Assembly (NCBI GenBank): GCA_000998425.1
Contig: LCDG01000004.1
Location: forward strand, 1-50,815
Reading direction: 5' to 3'
DNA from: Candidatus Nomurabacteria bacterium GW2011_GWC2_42_20
GTDB taxonomy: Bacteria; Patescibacteriota; Minisyncoccia; Phycocordibacterales; UBA1550
DNA: 50,815 bases
Each line of letters opens with the position of its first letter. Positions within the stretch are counted from its first letter, which is position 1. The notes beneath the pieces are model-generated. The model saw only the letters and a list, made by a program, of their open reading frames with translations. It was not told the origin of the DNA and searched no databases. Both the position numbers and the translations under genes were made by a program. Below, piece by piece: positions 33,120 to 42,248 of the stretch.

Positions 33120-33964
33120 TTTGTTATTAATCCTTTTATATAGCATTTGAGATTTTTATAGTATACCCAATAGACACTTCTTCTTAAAGAATAGCTGTTG
33201 TAGAGATGCATCACGCCGTTGGCTGAAAGTAGGGAAGATATGTCGCCTGTATTTATGCCGAGTCTTTGGTATTGTCGCTCTTGTATCCTCATTAATTTTT
33301 TCTGACGTGTAGCTGATGTACGACTCAGTTGTGTCGGATGGAGGCGATAGCGAAGTAGCGCTATAGGAATGTTCTCCATACGTGTAACGAGACTCGTTTT
33401 TTCCCATAGATCATAATCCTCGAGGCCATCGTACATAGTATCGTATCTGAGGTTATTTTTGTTAAGAATATCTCTCCGCATCATTACGGTAGGGTGTGCC
33501 ATTGGATTTTGAAAAAGAAGCATCACCTTAATGTCATCATGATGTGCAGGAAGTTTTTTTGTGTATTCGGCTCTTCCTGCGCCGAATGTTTTTATCCATG
33601 TACCGCACACACCAACTTCTGGATGCGTATTCATAAAGTGCACTTGTGTCTCGATTCTGCTTGGCAAGCTAATATCGTCCTGATCCATGCGTGCTATGTA
33701 TATACTTTTGGAACATTCAATACCAATGTTAAGAGTTTTTGAAATTCCAAAATTTTCCTCGTTTACCTTAAGTTTTATTCTCGGGTCTGTGTATGATTTT
33801 GCAATATTTACGCTTTCGTCTGTTGACCCGTCATCAATAATGAGAAAAGTAAAATCAGAAAAAGTTTGACCAAGAATGCTCTCAATCGCGTTACGAAGAT
33901 GTTTCTCACCGTTATGTACAGGCATTATGATTGTCACAATGGGTGATTTTGCTTCGAGTTCCAT
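33116..33964 (-). CDS. Glycosyltransferase, GT2
   Basis: A 282-aa GT-A fold enzyme. It opens with PIVTIIMPVHNGEKHLRNAIESIL and IIDDGSTDES, the GT2 nucleotide-binding start; ARMDQDDISLPSRIE carries the DxD-type metal site; and GLEDYDLWEKTS is the ED-type acceptor motif. It probably adds a hexose to the chain. It is the first gene of the reverse block and diverges from the radical SAM gene. Confidence 0.9.
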   Translation of the reverse strand: MELEAKSPIVTIIMPVHNGEKHLRNAIESILGQTFSDFTFLIIDDGSTDESVNIAKSYTDPRIKLKVNEENFGISKTLNIGIECSKSIYIARMDQDDISLPSRIETQVHFMNTHPEVGVCGTWIKTFGAGRAEYTKKLPAHHDDIKVMLLFQNPMAHPTVMMRRDILNKNNLRYDTMYDGLEDYDLWEKTSLVTRMENIPIALLRYRLHPTQLSRTSATRQKKLMRIQERQYQRLGINTGDISSLLSANGVMHLYNSYSLRRSVYWVYYKNLKCYIKGLITK

Positions 33965-33981
33965 ATTGTGTGGAGGTCTAT

Positions 33982-33987
33982 AGTATA
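33982..33987 (-). promoter_or_regulatory. -10 box of the reverse block 33964-29384
   Basis: TATACT on the minus strand, 17 bases before the ATG at 33964. The predicted leader is about ten bases. It contains GACCTCC, which is not SD-like. Confidence 0.45.
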
Positions 33988-34018
33988 CAATTATATATTA
34001 AAAACCGATATTCTTATC

Positions 34019-34047
34019 TTGACTAAGTGATAAAAAAATGATACGAT
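34019..34047 (+). promoter_or_regulatory. Promoter of the radical SAM gene
   Basis: TTGACT (34019-34024), 17 bp, TACGAT (34042-34047). The leader of about 50 bases ends in AAAGGA (34094-34099), six bases before the ATG. Confidence 0.7.
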
Positions 34048-34105
34048 GTGTGGCAGAGGTGTTCCTTGATTCCTAAAATATACACTGAAAAAGAAAGGAT
34101 TTATT

Positions 34106-36061
34106 ATGAATCCAACACAAAAGCGTAATGTGGTAATGGCGCAGGTAAACTACCAATATGGGAATAATATCTTTGTACCCTATGCGGTCGGTTCGTTACA
34201 AGCATATGCCGAAACTCTTCCAGATATCAGAAAAAATTTTCATTTTCAGGAGCCTCTTTTCCTTCGAAAAGATCTTGCTGAAGTTGTTGGGTGTATGGAA
34301 GAACCAGCTGTTGTTGGTCTCTCTTGTTATCTCTGGAACTGGGAGTACAACAAAAGTTTGGCAAAAGCGGTACGAGTAGCGTTTCCTAACTGCCTCATTG
34401 TGTTTGGTGGCGCTCAAGTACCAAATGACTCAAAAGATTTTTTTGTGGAACATCCGTACGTTGATATTTTGGTGCATGGCGAGGGAGAGTTTACGTTTGT
34501 TAGTATTCTCCTTGAGTCGCTTTCTGATCATCCAGACTACACGAGCATTACTGGGCTAAGTATTCACGAAAAAAATTTGTCTACAGTGAAAACGCCTTCA
34601 AGTGCTCGCATTGTGGATTTGTCAGTTTTACCATCTCCATATCTCGCGGGGGTATTCGACTTCCTTCTAAATTCTTCATTCTTGCTTAATGTTAGTCAGG
34701 AGACTACGCGTGGATGCCCTTATGCATGTACTTATTGCGATTGGGGTGGAGATTCGTACAAAAAAGTTGTTCGCGTGAGTGAGCAGCGTCTGCTTGATGA
34801 ATTTGAGTGGTTTGGTAAAAATAAGGTTGAGTACTTGTTCAACTGTGACGCAAACTACGGAATATCAAAACTTGATTATGCCCACACTGTTAGTATGCTA
34901 GAAATCCGCACACGACACGGCGGGTATCCTCAAAAGTTTCGTATGTGTACGGCAAAAAATAGTGATGACAGAATTTTCGAAATCACAAAGCTTTTGTCTG
35001 ACGCAGGTATGAACAAGGGGGCAACATTGTCATTCCAGAGTATGGACGATACGACGCTTGAAACCATCAAGAGGAAGAACATCAAGATGGATAAATTTTC
35101 CGAACTGATGGATCGATATCACTCCGCAGGGATTGCCACATACACCGAGCTCATAATGGGGATGCCAGGGGAAACCTATGAATCCTCAAAGAAAGGGGTA
35201 GATATCCTTTTTGAAGAGCAGGCAGATACGGTCAATTTGTACGTTTATGCTTGTACACTGTTGTCAAACTCGGAAATGAACAATCCGTTCTATTCTAGGC
35301 TGCATGGTATTCGGTCAGTACGCATGCCACTCTTGCTTGCGCATAGTACTCCCGAGGCGGAACTTTCCGAGTATCAGAATGTTGTCGTTGGGACGAATTC
35401 AATGTCTCCCGATGACTGGCAGCGCACGTACGTGTTTTATTGGGCTATTCAGTGTATGCATTGCTTGGGACTCACTCCACAAATCGCCATTTTATTCTAC
35501 AAGATGTTTGGCGTGAGGTATAGTGATTTTTACGAGAAATTTATCGATCACTTTATGGGCATGGCAGGGTCATTGATTGGTGCGGATATTGCGCTGGTTA
35601 AAGATGTTGTCTCGCAGGCGGTGCATGGAGGAAGATTGGATCTAGTTATTCCGAAATTTGGGGAGACTTGTTGGCCACTGGAAGAAGCGACGTTTTTGAA
35701 CTTTGTGACCAACAAAGAAAGTTTCTATCAGGAGATAAGAGGTTTCATTGATGAGTTTGCTTGCAACTCGGGCATTTTTATCGAAAAGGAGATTCTCGAT
35801 GACCTCATCCTTTACCAGTCTTCTTTGGTTAAAGACCCAAATGTTACGGAATTGTCAGTATCCTTGAGGTATAATTTGCACGACTATTTTAGCAATGTGC
35901 GAGAGAGTAAAGCAATACTCAACAAAGCTCCTACCCTGTTGAAAATAGTGGGTGATAGAAGTTTTGGGGGAGATCTCGAAACATATGCGAGAGAAGTCGT
36001 ATGGTTTGGGAGAAAGGGTGGTCGTTTCCATCACTCTTCCATAGTTTGTGAACGTGCATAA
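34106..36061 (+). CDS. Cobalamin-binding-type radical SAM protein
   Basis: A 651-aa protein. Residues about 10-155 match a B12-binding-like Rossmann domain (VVGLSCYLWNWEYNKSLAKAV, LIVFGGAQVPNDS, ILVHGEGE). TRGCPYACTYCDWGG holds the iron-sulfur site, C204-x3-C208-x2-C211, then a radical SAM barrel with LFNCDANYGI, SFQSMDDTTLETIKRKN and ELIMGMPGETYE. The last 250 residues have no domain I recognise. Family members methylate unactivated carbons or phosphinates, or make related changes. Here it is a one-gene unit with its own promoter, SD and terminator between two reverse polysaccharide blocks, so a sugar- or lipid-modifying role is only inferred. Confidence 0.85.
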   Translation: MNPTQKRNVVMAQVNYQYGNNIFVPYAVGSLQAYAETLPDIRKNFHFQEPLFLRKDLAEVVGCMEEPAVVGLSCYLWNWEYNKSLAKAVRVAFPNCLIVFGGAQVPNDSKDFFVEHPYVDILVHGEGEFTFVSILLESLSDHPDYTSITGLSIHEKNLSTVKTPSSARIVDLSVLPSPYLAGVFDFLLNSSFLLNVSQETTRGCPYACTYCDWGGDSYKKVVRVSEQRLLDEFEWFGKNKVEYLFNCDANYGISKLDYAHTVSMLEIRTRHGGYPQKFRMCTAKNSDDRIFEITKLLSDAGMNKGATLSFQSMDDTTLETIKRKNIKMDKFSELMDRYHSAGIATYTELIMGMPGETYESSKKGVDILFEEQADTVNLYVYACTLLSNSEMNNPFYSRLHGIRSVRMPLLLAHSTPEAELSEYQNVVVGTNSMSPDDWQRTYVFYWAIQCMHCLGLTPQIAILFYKMFGVRYSDFYEKFIDHFMGMAGSLIGADIALVKDVVSQAVHGGRLDLVIPKFGETCWPLEEATFLNFVTNKESFYQEIRGFIDEFACNSGIFIEKEILDDLILYQSSLVKDPNVTELSVSLRYNLHDYFSNVRESKAILNKAPTLLKIVGDRSFGGDLETYAREVVWFGRKGGRFHHSSIVCERA

Positions 36062-36066
36062 ATTAA

Positions 36067-36104
36067 AAATCCCAGAGAGTAATGCTCCCTGGGATTTCTT
36101 TTTA
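36067..36104 (+). terminator. Terminator of the radical SAM gene
   Basis: AAATCCCAG (36067-36075) pairs with CTGGGATTT (36089-36097), with an inner GAG/CTC helix, followed by a T-rich run. The converging GT11 gene ends at 36102. Confidence 0.85.
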
Positions 36105-36995
36105 TAATTTTATCCATGTATCTGGAATGATATCGTCTGTGTTTGTCCCTTGTTTAGGCATATTGAACCACTTTTTTGGAGCTATAACTATTTTTTCTTT
36201 GTTCCTATTAAGCCATGCGCCCCACCAGCTAAACGAACTATTGGCAATGATGTTGTGTTTGCAGCTTGCCATAAGAATCAAATCCTCATAATTTTTATCA
36301 GCGCCATTTTTAATACAAACTGTAGGATATTTCAAAGATTTAAAATTCTCAACTGACCAATCGTAGTCATCTGAAAAAATAAAAAAATGGGGGTTGGATA
36401 TTCGCTCCGAGATGTATGCAATCGCGCTTTTGTAATAGTCCATCGAGCACGTGCCGTGGATAAGTGGTACGTTGCTTATTGTACTCCCTGTAACATAATC
36501 CCCGCGACGTACATGAAGTGAAATAGCTACAGAGCTCTTTATTTGATTGAGAATACCCTTGCTGTAGTCGGACAGTGGTTTGTTGAGTGTAATCTCTTCT
36601 TGAAGTTCTGATTCAAGTTCCCTAAAGTATTTTTCCGTTTGCCAATATCCTTCAAAGTACGTATTGTCTTTTGAAAATACTGAGGAATCAAAATGAAACG
36701 CTTGTTCGCGGAAATAGAATGGCAACAATTTTTTTCTGAAGCGGAGATGGTTATAGAAGAACGTAAATAGTTTATGTTGTTTTTTAAGCCACATAAAACC
36801 AAAGAAATCAGAATCCTTTGCAAGAGAGCCTTTTAAGTTGAAGTTATCAAGGGCGTATTTATGATACTTGTAATAGATATCAAACGGACTCTTGTCTATT
36901 TTGAATTCTGTATTTAAACGAGAAGAAATACCACGCGCAAACGCATATTGGAAAAGCTGATTTCCTAGCCCGCCCTCTATCTTTACGATAATCAT
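36102..36995 (-). CDS. Alpha-1,2-fucosyltransferase-like protein, GT11 (second copy)
   Basis: A 297-aa GT11 enzyme, clearly a paralogue of the one at 29384-30274. Shared motifs are EGGLGNQLFQYAFARGISS at the N-terminus, AISLHVRRGDYV in the middle and NSSFSWWGAWLN near the end. It overlaps the ColD-like gene's stop by four bases, so it is in the same operon. Two GT11 enzymes with different middles suggest two fucose linkages or acceptors in the product. Confidence 0.9.
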   Translation of the reverse strand: MIIVKIEGGLGNQLFQYAFARGISSRLNTEFKIDKSPFDIYYKYHKYALDNFNLKGSLAKDSDFFGFMWLKKQHKLFTFFYNHLRFRKKLLPFYFREQAFHFDSSVFSKDNTYFEGYWQTEKYFRELESELQEEITLNKPLSDYSKGILNQIKSSVAISLHVRRGDYVTGSTISNVPLIHGTCSMDYYKSAIAYISERISNPHFFIFSDDYDWSVENFKSLKYPTVCIKNGADKNYEDLILMASCKHNIIANSSFSWWGAWLNRNKEKIVIAPKKWFNMPKQGTNTDDIIPDTWIKL

Positions 36996-38170
36996 AGTTG
37001 TTTTTCGAGACAGTCTTCAATGGTCGCTAGATCCTCTTTGGTGAGTTCTGGGTAGTTCCCGCAGTAGAAAGCATTGTTGTGGAGAAATTCAGCGCCTGGA
37101 ACTGCGACAATATCTTCAACATATTTTTTGTAGAATGGTTGGTTCTGCATGTTTCCAGCGATTATTGGACGCACCTCAATCCCAGCTTCTACAAAGCGTG
37201 CTAAGTATTTTTCTTTGAGCTCGGGAGTTTTGCAGGTTACCACAAAAGCAAAAGGGGAGAACTTTTTTATGTGGCTTCTATTGAGTACAACAAAGTCTGG
37301 ATTTTCTTGAAGTTTCTTTTCGAGGCGACGATGATTTTCCTCCCTTGTTTTGAGGTTTGCATCAAGGAACTGCATCTGAAAGAGTCCCAGGAACCCTGTT
37401 ATTTCAGTTGGGCGCAAGTTGAATCCCAAATCAAAAAATGTGTATTTTGAATAAAATTCAGATTCGATATTGTATTTCTTTCGCCATTTTTCTTGCTGTT
37501 TTGGCGTGAGGTTTCTATCCCAGCCATTCGCGCGGGTAATGCGAAGCATCTCCGCAAACTCGTCATCGTTGGTGATAGCCATGCCGCCTTCGATGGTTGA
37601 CATGTGATGGGAAACAAAGAATGAAAAACTCGAAGCAAGCCCAAAGTTACCGGTTTTACCCTCGGGGAGTTCTGAACCGAGTGACTCGCAGTTATCCTCA
37701 AAAAGAAGAATATCATTCTCTTCGCATACTTGTTTAATCTTTGCGAGGTCTCCTGCAAAGCCGAGCACGTTGGTGATAAAGAATGCACGAATTTTGTGAT
37801 TACGAAGAGTGTCGAGAAGGTGAGTTGACATTGAGTTTAAGGTCGATGGGTCGCAGTCGACAGCGATAGGTTTCATTCCAAGTTGGATGATGGGCATCAC
37901 ATTGGTTGACCAGGTGAGTGCGGAAAACCCTATCTTGTCCCCATATTTGAGAAGGCCAAGGTTTTTTGCTGATTGAATCATTGCAAGGTTTGCGCTTCCG
38001 CCAGAATTGAAAAGAACAGCATGCCTCACGCATTGCTTCCTTGCAAACTCAATTTCAAACTCCTTGCACTTTGCATCCATACTGAGTCTTTTTGCTTGCA
38101 AGATAAACTCAGACAAAGCTTTCTTTGTCTCCTCTTCGTGCAAAAACGCGTTCTTCATTAATGGAATCAT
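36992..38170 (-). CDS. ColD-like PLP- or PMP-dependent sugar 3-dehydratase
   Basis: A 392-aa member of the DegT/DnrJ/EryC1/StrS aminotransferase family. It has FNSGGSANLAMIQ, the FEDNCESLGSE cofactor-binding Asp region, and the motif SFFVSHHMSTIEGG. In aminotransferases the Lys that binds PLP sits where this protein has His188. His at this place is the hallmark of GDP-4-keto-6-deoxy-D-mannose 3-dehydratase (ColD) and related 3-dehydratases. Length also fits ColD. Gmd in the same operon makes the proposed substrate. The product would be a GDP-3,6-dideoxy sugar such as colitose, if a later reductase/epimerase acts. Confidence 0.8.
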   Translation of the reverse strand: MIPLMKNAFLHEEETKKALSEFILQAKRLSMDAKCKEFEIEFARKQCVRHAVLFNSGGSANLAMIQSAKNLGLLKYGDKIGFSALTWSTNVMPIIQLGMKPIAVDCDPSTLNSMSTHLLDTLRNHKIRAFFITNVLGFAGDLAKIKQVCEENDILLFEDNCESLGSELPEGKTGNFGLASSFSFFVSHHMSTIEGGMAITNDDEFAEMLRITRANGWDRNLTPKQQEKWRKKYNIESEFYSKYTFFDLGFNLRPTEITGFLGLFQMQFLDANLKTREENHRRLEKKLQENPDFVVLNRSHIKKFSPFAFVVTCKTPELKEKYLARFVEAGIEVRPIIAGNMQNQPFYKKYVEDIVAVPGAEFLHNNAFYCGNYPELTKEDLATIEDCLEKQL

Positions 38171-38193
38171 GGTATTATTTGTTAGAATATATT

Positions 38194-39990
38194 TTAGTGG
38201 CTACTCTCTTTCTTTGCAATCAAGAAAGAACCGATGGCCATATAGTTGAGTCCTGAGTTCTTAAATGTATGCATTGCGTCAGCAGGACTTTCAACGTTTG
38301 GTTCACCGTGAAGATTGAACGACGTGTTGAGTATTCCACCAACACCTGTTATCCTCTTAAACTCAGATATGAGCTCGTGATAACCTGGATTAGTCATCTT
38401 TTTAACAATCTGTGGTCTGCTTGTCTTGTCATATGGGTGAATAGAACCAATGAGGTCTACTTGAGCAGATGGAGTTGTATTGAAGGTAATTGCCATGAAG
38501 TCTGATGGTATTTTTTTAGGATTGATGATGTATCGCCCCTCGTCCTCCTCTAAGATACTTGCCGCAAAAGGCATCCAGAAATCTCTGTTTTTAATCATTT
38601 CGTTTATGATGCGCACATTTTCGTAACTTCTCGGGTTTGCAAGGATTGATCTGTTTCCTAGTGCTCGCGCACCAAATTCCATTCTTCCTGAGAACCTAGC
38701 GACAACATTATTATCCGCGAGAAGTTGTGCCACTGTTAATTCAATATTCTGAGGCTCGGAGATGTTGTATTTTTCAAAATAATTATTTGCAAGAAGAAAC
38801 TTTTCTATTTCTGGATGGCTATACGATGTTCCGAGGTATAAATCAGTAACAGGCGTAACGGTGCATTTTAGTTTGTGGTCATCGCAGAATCTTTTGTAAC
38901 CAACAAAGCACCCACCAAAAACAGTGGACTCGTCTCCCGCAGAAGGGACAACAGAAAGAGACGAAACCTCTGCGAGCTCTGCAATGCGCTCGTTCATCTT
39001 GACGTTCATTGCGACGCCACCAGACAAGCATATGTTTGTAATATTTGTTTTTCTTACCCAGCGCACAATCCAGTCCATCACAATTTTTTCCGTAAATAGT
39101 TGTATTGCGCCTGCGATGGTATCGAATCTTTTATAGAGGAAATTTGAAACAAGATAATATTTAATTATCGGCATCGGAATCTCAGATTCAAATTCATCTT
39201 TGTTGTTTATCCATAGTATTTTTTCAAACAATGGAAGCAGTTTCTCTACGTGTTCAGTTTTTGCATATGGTGCCAATCCCATAACTTTAAATTCATGCTC
39301 ATCTGGCTTCATTCCAAGAAACGCGGTAACCTCTCGGTATAAATATCCAAGCGAGAATGCCTTACTGCCCCTTGAGAGAACTATAATATCATCGCTGTTT
39401 AGTCGAGAGACGGTTGACGAAAGCCCATCCCCCTCGCCATCTAGCGTGAAAACCAAGTTATCTTCACTCTGCTTTGTAAAAAACTTTGCAGAAAGTGCAT
39501 GCGTGAGGTGATGGTCGGCATACAAAACTTTTTCCTTGGGGACTTTGAGGAGTTTACTAAAATAATCTTCCATCTCCTTCTTGAGCGCGAGGTTGGATTC
39601 AATCTTATTGATACCATCAAGCATGGCATCCCTATTTTTTTTATAATAGTGTTTTTCCCATAAACGCAAACGAAGTGGAATTTTGGGGGCCGTGGGTTGA
39701 ACATCGTTGTATGGGATGGATTGGAAGCCCGTAGCCTTTAGAAAATTATATCCCCATGGGTATTTTTGCGTAAAAACGTAATATTCGACATTTTCTCCAG
39801 CAATATTTTTGATATAAGAAAGAGCTTTATGAGGAAATCCCGTTGAGTTTTTAATTCTGTTAAAACGCTCTTCACTCACACAATCAGTTATCCTCCCATC
39901 CTTCAAAAGGGCCACCGTTGCGTTGTGCCCAAAATGAATGCTGATGATTGTTGAGTGTGGTACGTTTTTGTTCATTTTTTGTTGCTTCAT
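38194..39990 (-). CDS. O-carbamoyltransferase, NodU/CmcH/TobZ family
   Basis: A 598-aa carbamoyltransferase. Its N-terminal Kae1-like domain has ISIHFGHNATVALLKDG, HHLTHALSAKFF (metal-binding His residues) and FTLDGEGDG; the middle has CLSGGVAMNVKMNERIAEL and PSAGDESTVFGG. Its C-terminal YrdC-like domain has FSGRMEFGARALGNRSILANP and NTSFNLHGEPNVESPADAM. The family makes carbamoyl-adenylate from carbamoyl phosphate and ATP, then transfers carbamoyl to a sugar hydroxyl. In this operon the likely target is a polysaccharide residue. Met6 (39975) is an alternative start. Confidence 0.88.
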   Translation of the reverse strand: MKQQKMNKNVPHSTIISIHFGHNATVALLKDGRITDCVSEERFNRIKNSTGFPHKALSYIKNIAGENVEYYVFTQKYPWGYNFLKATGFQSIPYNDVQPTAPKIPLRLRLWEKHYYKKNRDAMLDGINKIESNLALKKEMEDYFSKLLKVPKEKVLYADHHLTHALSAKFFTKQSEDNLVFTLDGEGDGLSSTVSRLNSDDIIVLSRGSKAFSLGYLYREVTAFLGMKPDEHEFKVMGLAPYAKTEHVEKLLPLFEKILWINNKDEFESEIPMPIIKYYLVSNFLYKRFDTIAGAIQLFTEKIVMDWIVRWVRKTNITNICLSGGVAMNVKMNERIAELAEVSSLSVVPSAGDESTVFGGCFVGYKRFCDDHKLKCTVTPVTDLYLGTSYSHPEIEKFLLANNYFEKYNISEPQNIELTVAQLLADNNVVARFSGRMEFGARALGNRSILANPRSYENVRIINEMIKNRDFWMPFAASILEEDEGRYIINPKKIPSDFMAITFNTTPSAQVDLIGSIHPYDKTSRPQIVKKMTNPGYHELISEFKRITGVGGILNTSFNLHGEPNVESPADAMHTFKNSGLNYMAIGSFLIAKKESSH

Positions 39991-39992
39991 AA

Positions 39993-40967
39993 TTACAATT
40001 TTTTTAGTGTATTTATGATATTGTATATCATAAATCGAAAAGATATTTTTTGAAATTTAGACGACTCCATAAGGGTAATCTTGGTTGATGTAGATTTGTT
40101 GCGTTGTTCGCATTCGTTTTTAATAAAATTAGCAATCAACGGCATCAACACAAACTGGTTAATATATTTATTTTTTGACTCAGTCAATGCTTTTAGGTGT
40201 TGCTTATAGTGCTGTTCGTCGTTGATAATATTTTCTATCTTTGTGCACGTTCCGTCAAAGTCATTAATATCTATTAATTGATATGAATCTTTATCATAAT
40301 ATTTATCAATATTAGGACAACCATAATAGAAAGGGAAGGTGAGGGCAGTAAAGCAGTCGCCGATCTTTTCTGTGAGATTATCAAGCTCAACACTATTTTC
40401 CATTGCAATTGAATATTTGTAGGGGGCCAAAACGTCCCACTTGTCGTCAAAATCGTTTATTCCTCTGCCAAATACATCCATCTTATCGCCGAAATGTTCT
40501 TTCAATTTCAAGCAAAAATCGAGCCTTTTTTTGTGCCCTGATGTCCCTGCTTTGTTGGAAACAATAAGAGAAATTAGTTTACTCTTCTCTACTGTATTTT
40601 TGTTCGAAAGTTCATCGTAACTTTTCCTAGGGAACCACGTGTGCCCTGGTGTCATGTGGTAAACATTTGGACCCTCGATTCCTTTTTGGCACGTAATAAT
40701 TTTAGAAAATTGATTTAAAAATTTTTCGTCATATTTTTTTATTGCAGTAGGCTCTCCCGCAATAAAAATCGTGTTCTCTTTTGGGCAAATCGCGGAGTCT
40801 TCGCGTGGTAGATTCTCGTAAACTGCCCAATAGTCGTACCTGTCTATTTTTTCATTAATATAAAATTGAACATCACCCAATTGACCAGAAAAGCCAGGAG
40901 TCTGCTTCAAAAAACTTTCTACAGAAAGAGGGGAGTTATCGCAAAGTGTTAATTTAACCTTAATCAT
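39993..40967 (-). CDS. GT10 fucosyltransferase-like protein
   Basis: A 324-aa protein. The signature lies in the C-terminal half: YKYSIAMENS, then LTEKIGDCFTALTFPFYYG and CPNIDKYY, matching the GT10 alpha-1,3/4-fucosyltransferase donor motif (usual form F-x-L-x-F-E-N-S ... TEK ... A ... P-V-x-x-G). The N-terminal part has DYWAVYENLPRED and the IFIAGEPTAIKKYDE segment. It would use the GDP-fucose made by gmd and fcl in the same operon. It overlaps the Wzt-like gene by four bases. Confidence 0.85.
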   Translation of the reverse strand: MIKVKLTLCDNSPLSVESFLKQTPGFSGQLGDVQFYINEKIDRYDYWAVYENLPREDSAICPKENTIFIAGEPTAIKKYDEKFLNQFSKIITCQKGIEGPNVYHMTPGHTWFPRKSYDELSNKNTVEKSKLISLIVSNKAGTSGHKKRLDFCLKLKEHFGDKMDVFGRGINDFDDKWDVLAPYKYSIAMENSVELDNLTEKIGDCFTALTFPFYYGCPNIDKYYDKDSYQLIDINDFDGTCTKIENIINDEQHYKQHLKALTESKNKYINQFVLMPLIANFIKNECEQRNKSTSTKITLMESSKFQKISFRFMIYNIINTLKKL

Positions 40968-42244
40968 TTATTTAGATTTTTAATCTCCCACTTATCTTTA
41001 AGCAATATCATTGAAGGATTTGAAGAAGGTGGTTCGTTGATGTGTGCCATATTGTATTCGGTTGGACGAGATACGGTGATTACTTTGTGAATATTGTATC
41101 CAAAATAATCCGCAACGCCGTAGCAACTTGAATGAAGCACAAAGAAATAATCTCCTGGCATCAGAAGTTTTGCGGGGAATACAAATCTTGCCTGATGATA
41201 CCCCTTTTTAATATTTTCAGCATTAGGGTTCCAGTCAGCCGCAAGAGATCTTGTGAGAGTGTCGCCAATCGCGTTCCTTACAAAGAAGCCAACTCTAAAC
41301 AACTCCAAATCTCTCAAGGTTTCAAAGTCGATAGTAACTTCAAACGGTTTATCATTATCAATATAGTTTGTCCTTGTCCCATCTTGATGTATAGAGAAAT
41401 CATTAATAATGACATCCTTTGCAACAGCTGGGAAAAGCTTTGAGTTACTACTTACGGCGTCCTCATTGTCTAGGTAGCACTCAATCGCTTCCTTCGTGTC
41501 GCCATAAAAAACAACTTTTCCCTTATTGAGGAGAACTGTTTTTTTGCAGAGACGTTGAATAGCGCCCATGTTGTGGCTTACGAGGAGAATAGTGCGTCCT
41601 TCCGCCTGGGTTACCTCCTCCATTTTGCCGAGGCACTTCTTTTGGAAATCAGCATCGCCAACGGCAAGCACTTCATCCACGAGAAGTATGTCTGATTCCA
41701 TATGCGCAGCGACCGAGAACGCGAGGCGAACATACATACCACTTGAGTAGTATTTAACGGGGGTGTCGAGGAATTTTTCTACTCCCGAAAAAGCAACAAT
41801 CTTATCAAATTTCCTCACAATTTCTTTTTTTGTCATACCGAGGATTGCGCCGTTCAGGAAGATGTTTTCGCGCCCAGTAAGTTCTGGGTGAAACCCTGTG
41901 CCGACTTCAAGGAGAGATGCAATACGTCCACGCATGGTGATTTCTCCCTCAGTTGGCGGGGTAATGCCTGTAAGGATTTTGAGAAGCGTGGACTTCCCAG
42001 CGCCGTTGTGCCCGATAACACCAATGATGTCGCCTTTGTTGATCTTGATGTCTACACCATTAAGCGCCCAAAATTCTTCCTTGGTCCCGATGCCCGCCAC
42101 TTGTTTTGCTTTTTGTTTTGCAAATCTGAAAGGATTTTTAAGAATGTTCGTAAAAACATCACGAAGTGCAACATAGCCTCCACGCTGGTGCGAGATGTTG
42201 TACTTCTTCTTGATATTTTTGATTTCGATTATTGGCTTGTTCAT
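40964..42244 (-). CDS. Polysaccharide ABC exporter ATPase (Wzt-like)
   Basis: A 426-aa ABC ATPase. Walker A is GHNGAGKST (residues 78-86), the signature is YSSGMYVRLAFSVAA and Walker B is DILLVDEVLAVGD. An H-loop His follows in LLVSHNMGAI. Residues about 270-426 form an extra beta-rich domain (NYIDNDKPFEVTIDFET, FVFPAKLLMPGDYFFVLHSS), as in Wzt proteins whose C-terminal domain recognises the chain. It pairs with the permease just upstream. ATG 42244 is preferred over the longer frame because it begins four bases after the permease stop. Confidence 0.9.
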   Translation of the reverse strand: MNKPIIEIKNIKKKYNISHQRGGYVALRDVFTNILKNPFRFAKQKAKQVAGIGTKEEFWALNGVDIKINKGDIIGVIGHNGAGKSTLLKILTGITPPTEGEITMRGRIASLLEVGTGFHPELTGRENIFLNGAILGMTKKEIVRKFDKIVAFSGVEKFLDTPVKYYSSGMYVRLAFSVAAHMESDILLVDEVLAVGDADFQKKCLGKMEEVTQAEGRTILLVSHNMGAIQRLCKKTVLLNKGKVVFYGDTKEAIECYLDNEDAVSSNSKLFPAVAKDVIINDFSIHQDGTRTNYIDNDKPFEVTIDFETLRDLELFRVGFFVRNAIGDTLTRSLAADWNPNAENIKKGYHQARFVFPAKLLMPGDYFFVLHSSCYGVADYFGYNIHKVITVSRPTEYNMAHINEPPSSNPSMILLKDKWEIKNLNK

Positions 42245-42248
42245 ATTA

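Noticed and set aside
34106-36061. Insertion sequence or transposon splitting the polysaccharide locus
   Set aside because: No transposase, terminal inverted repeats or target duplications were seen around the radical SAM gene.
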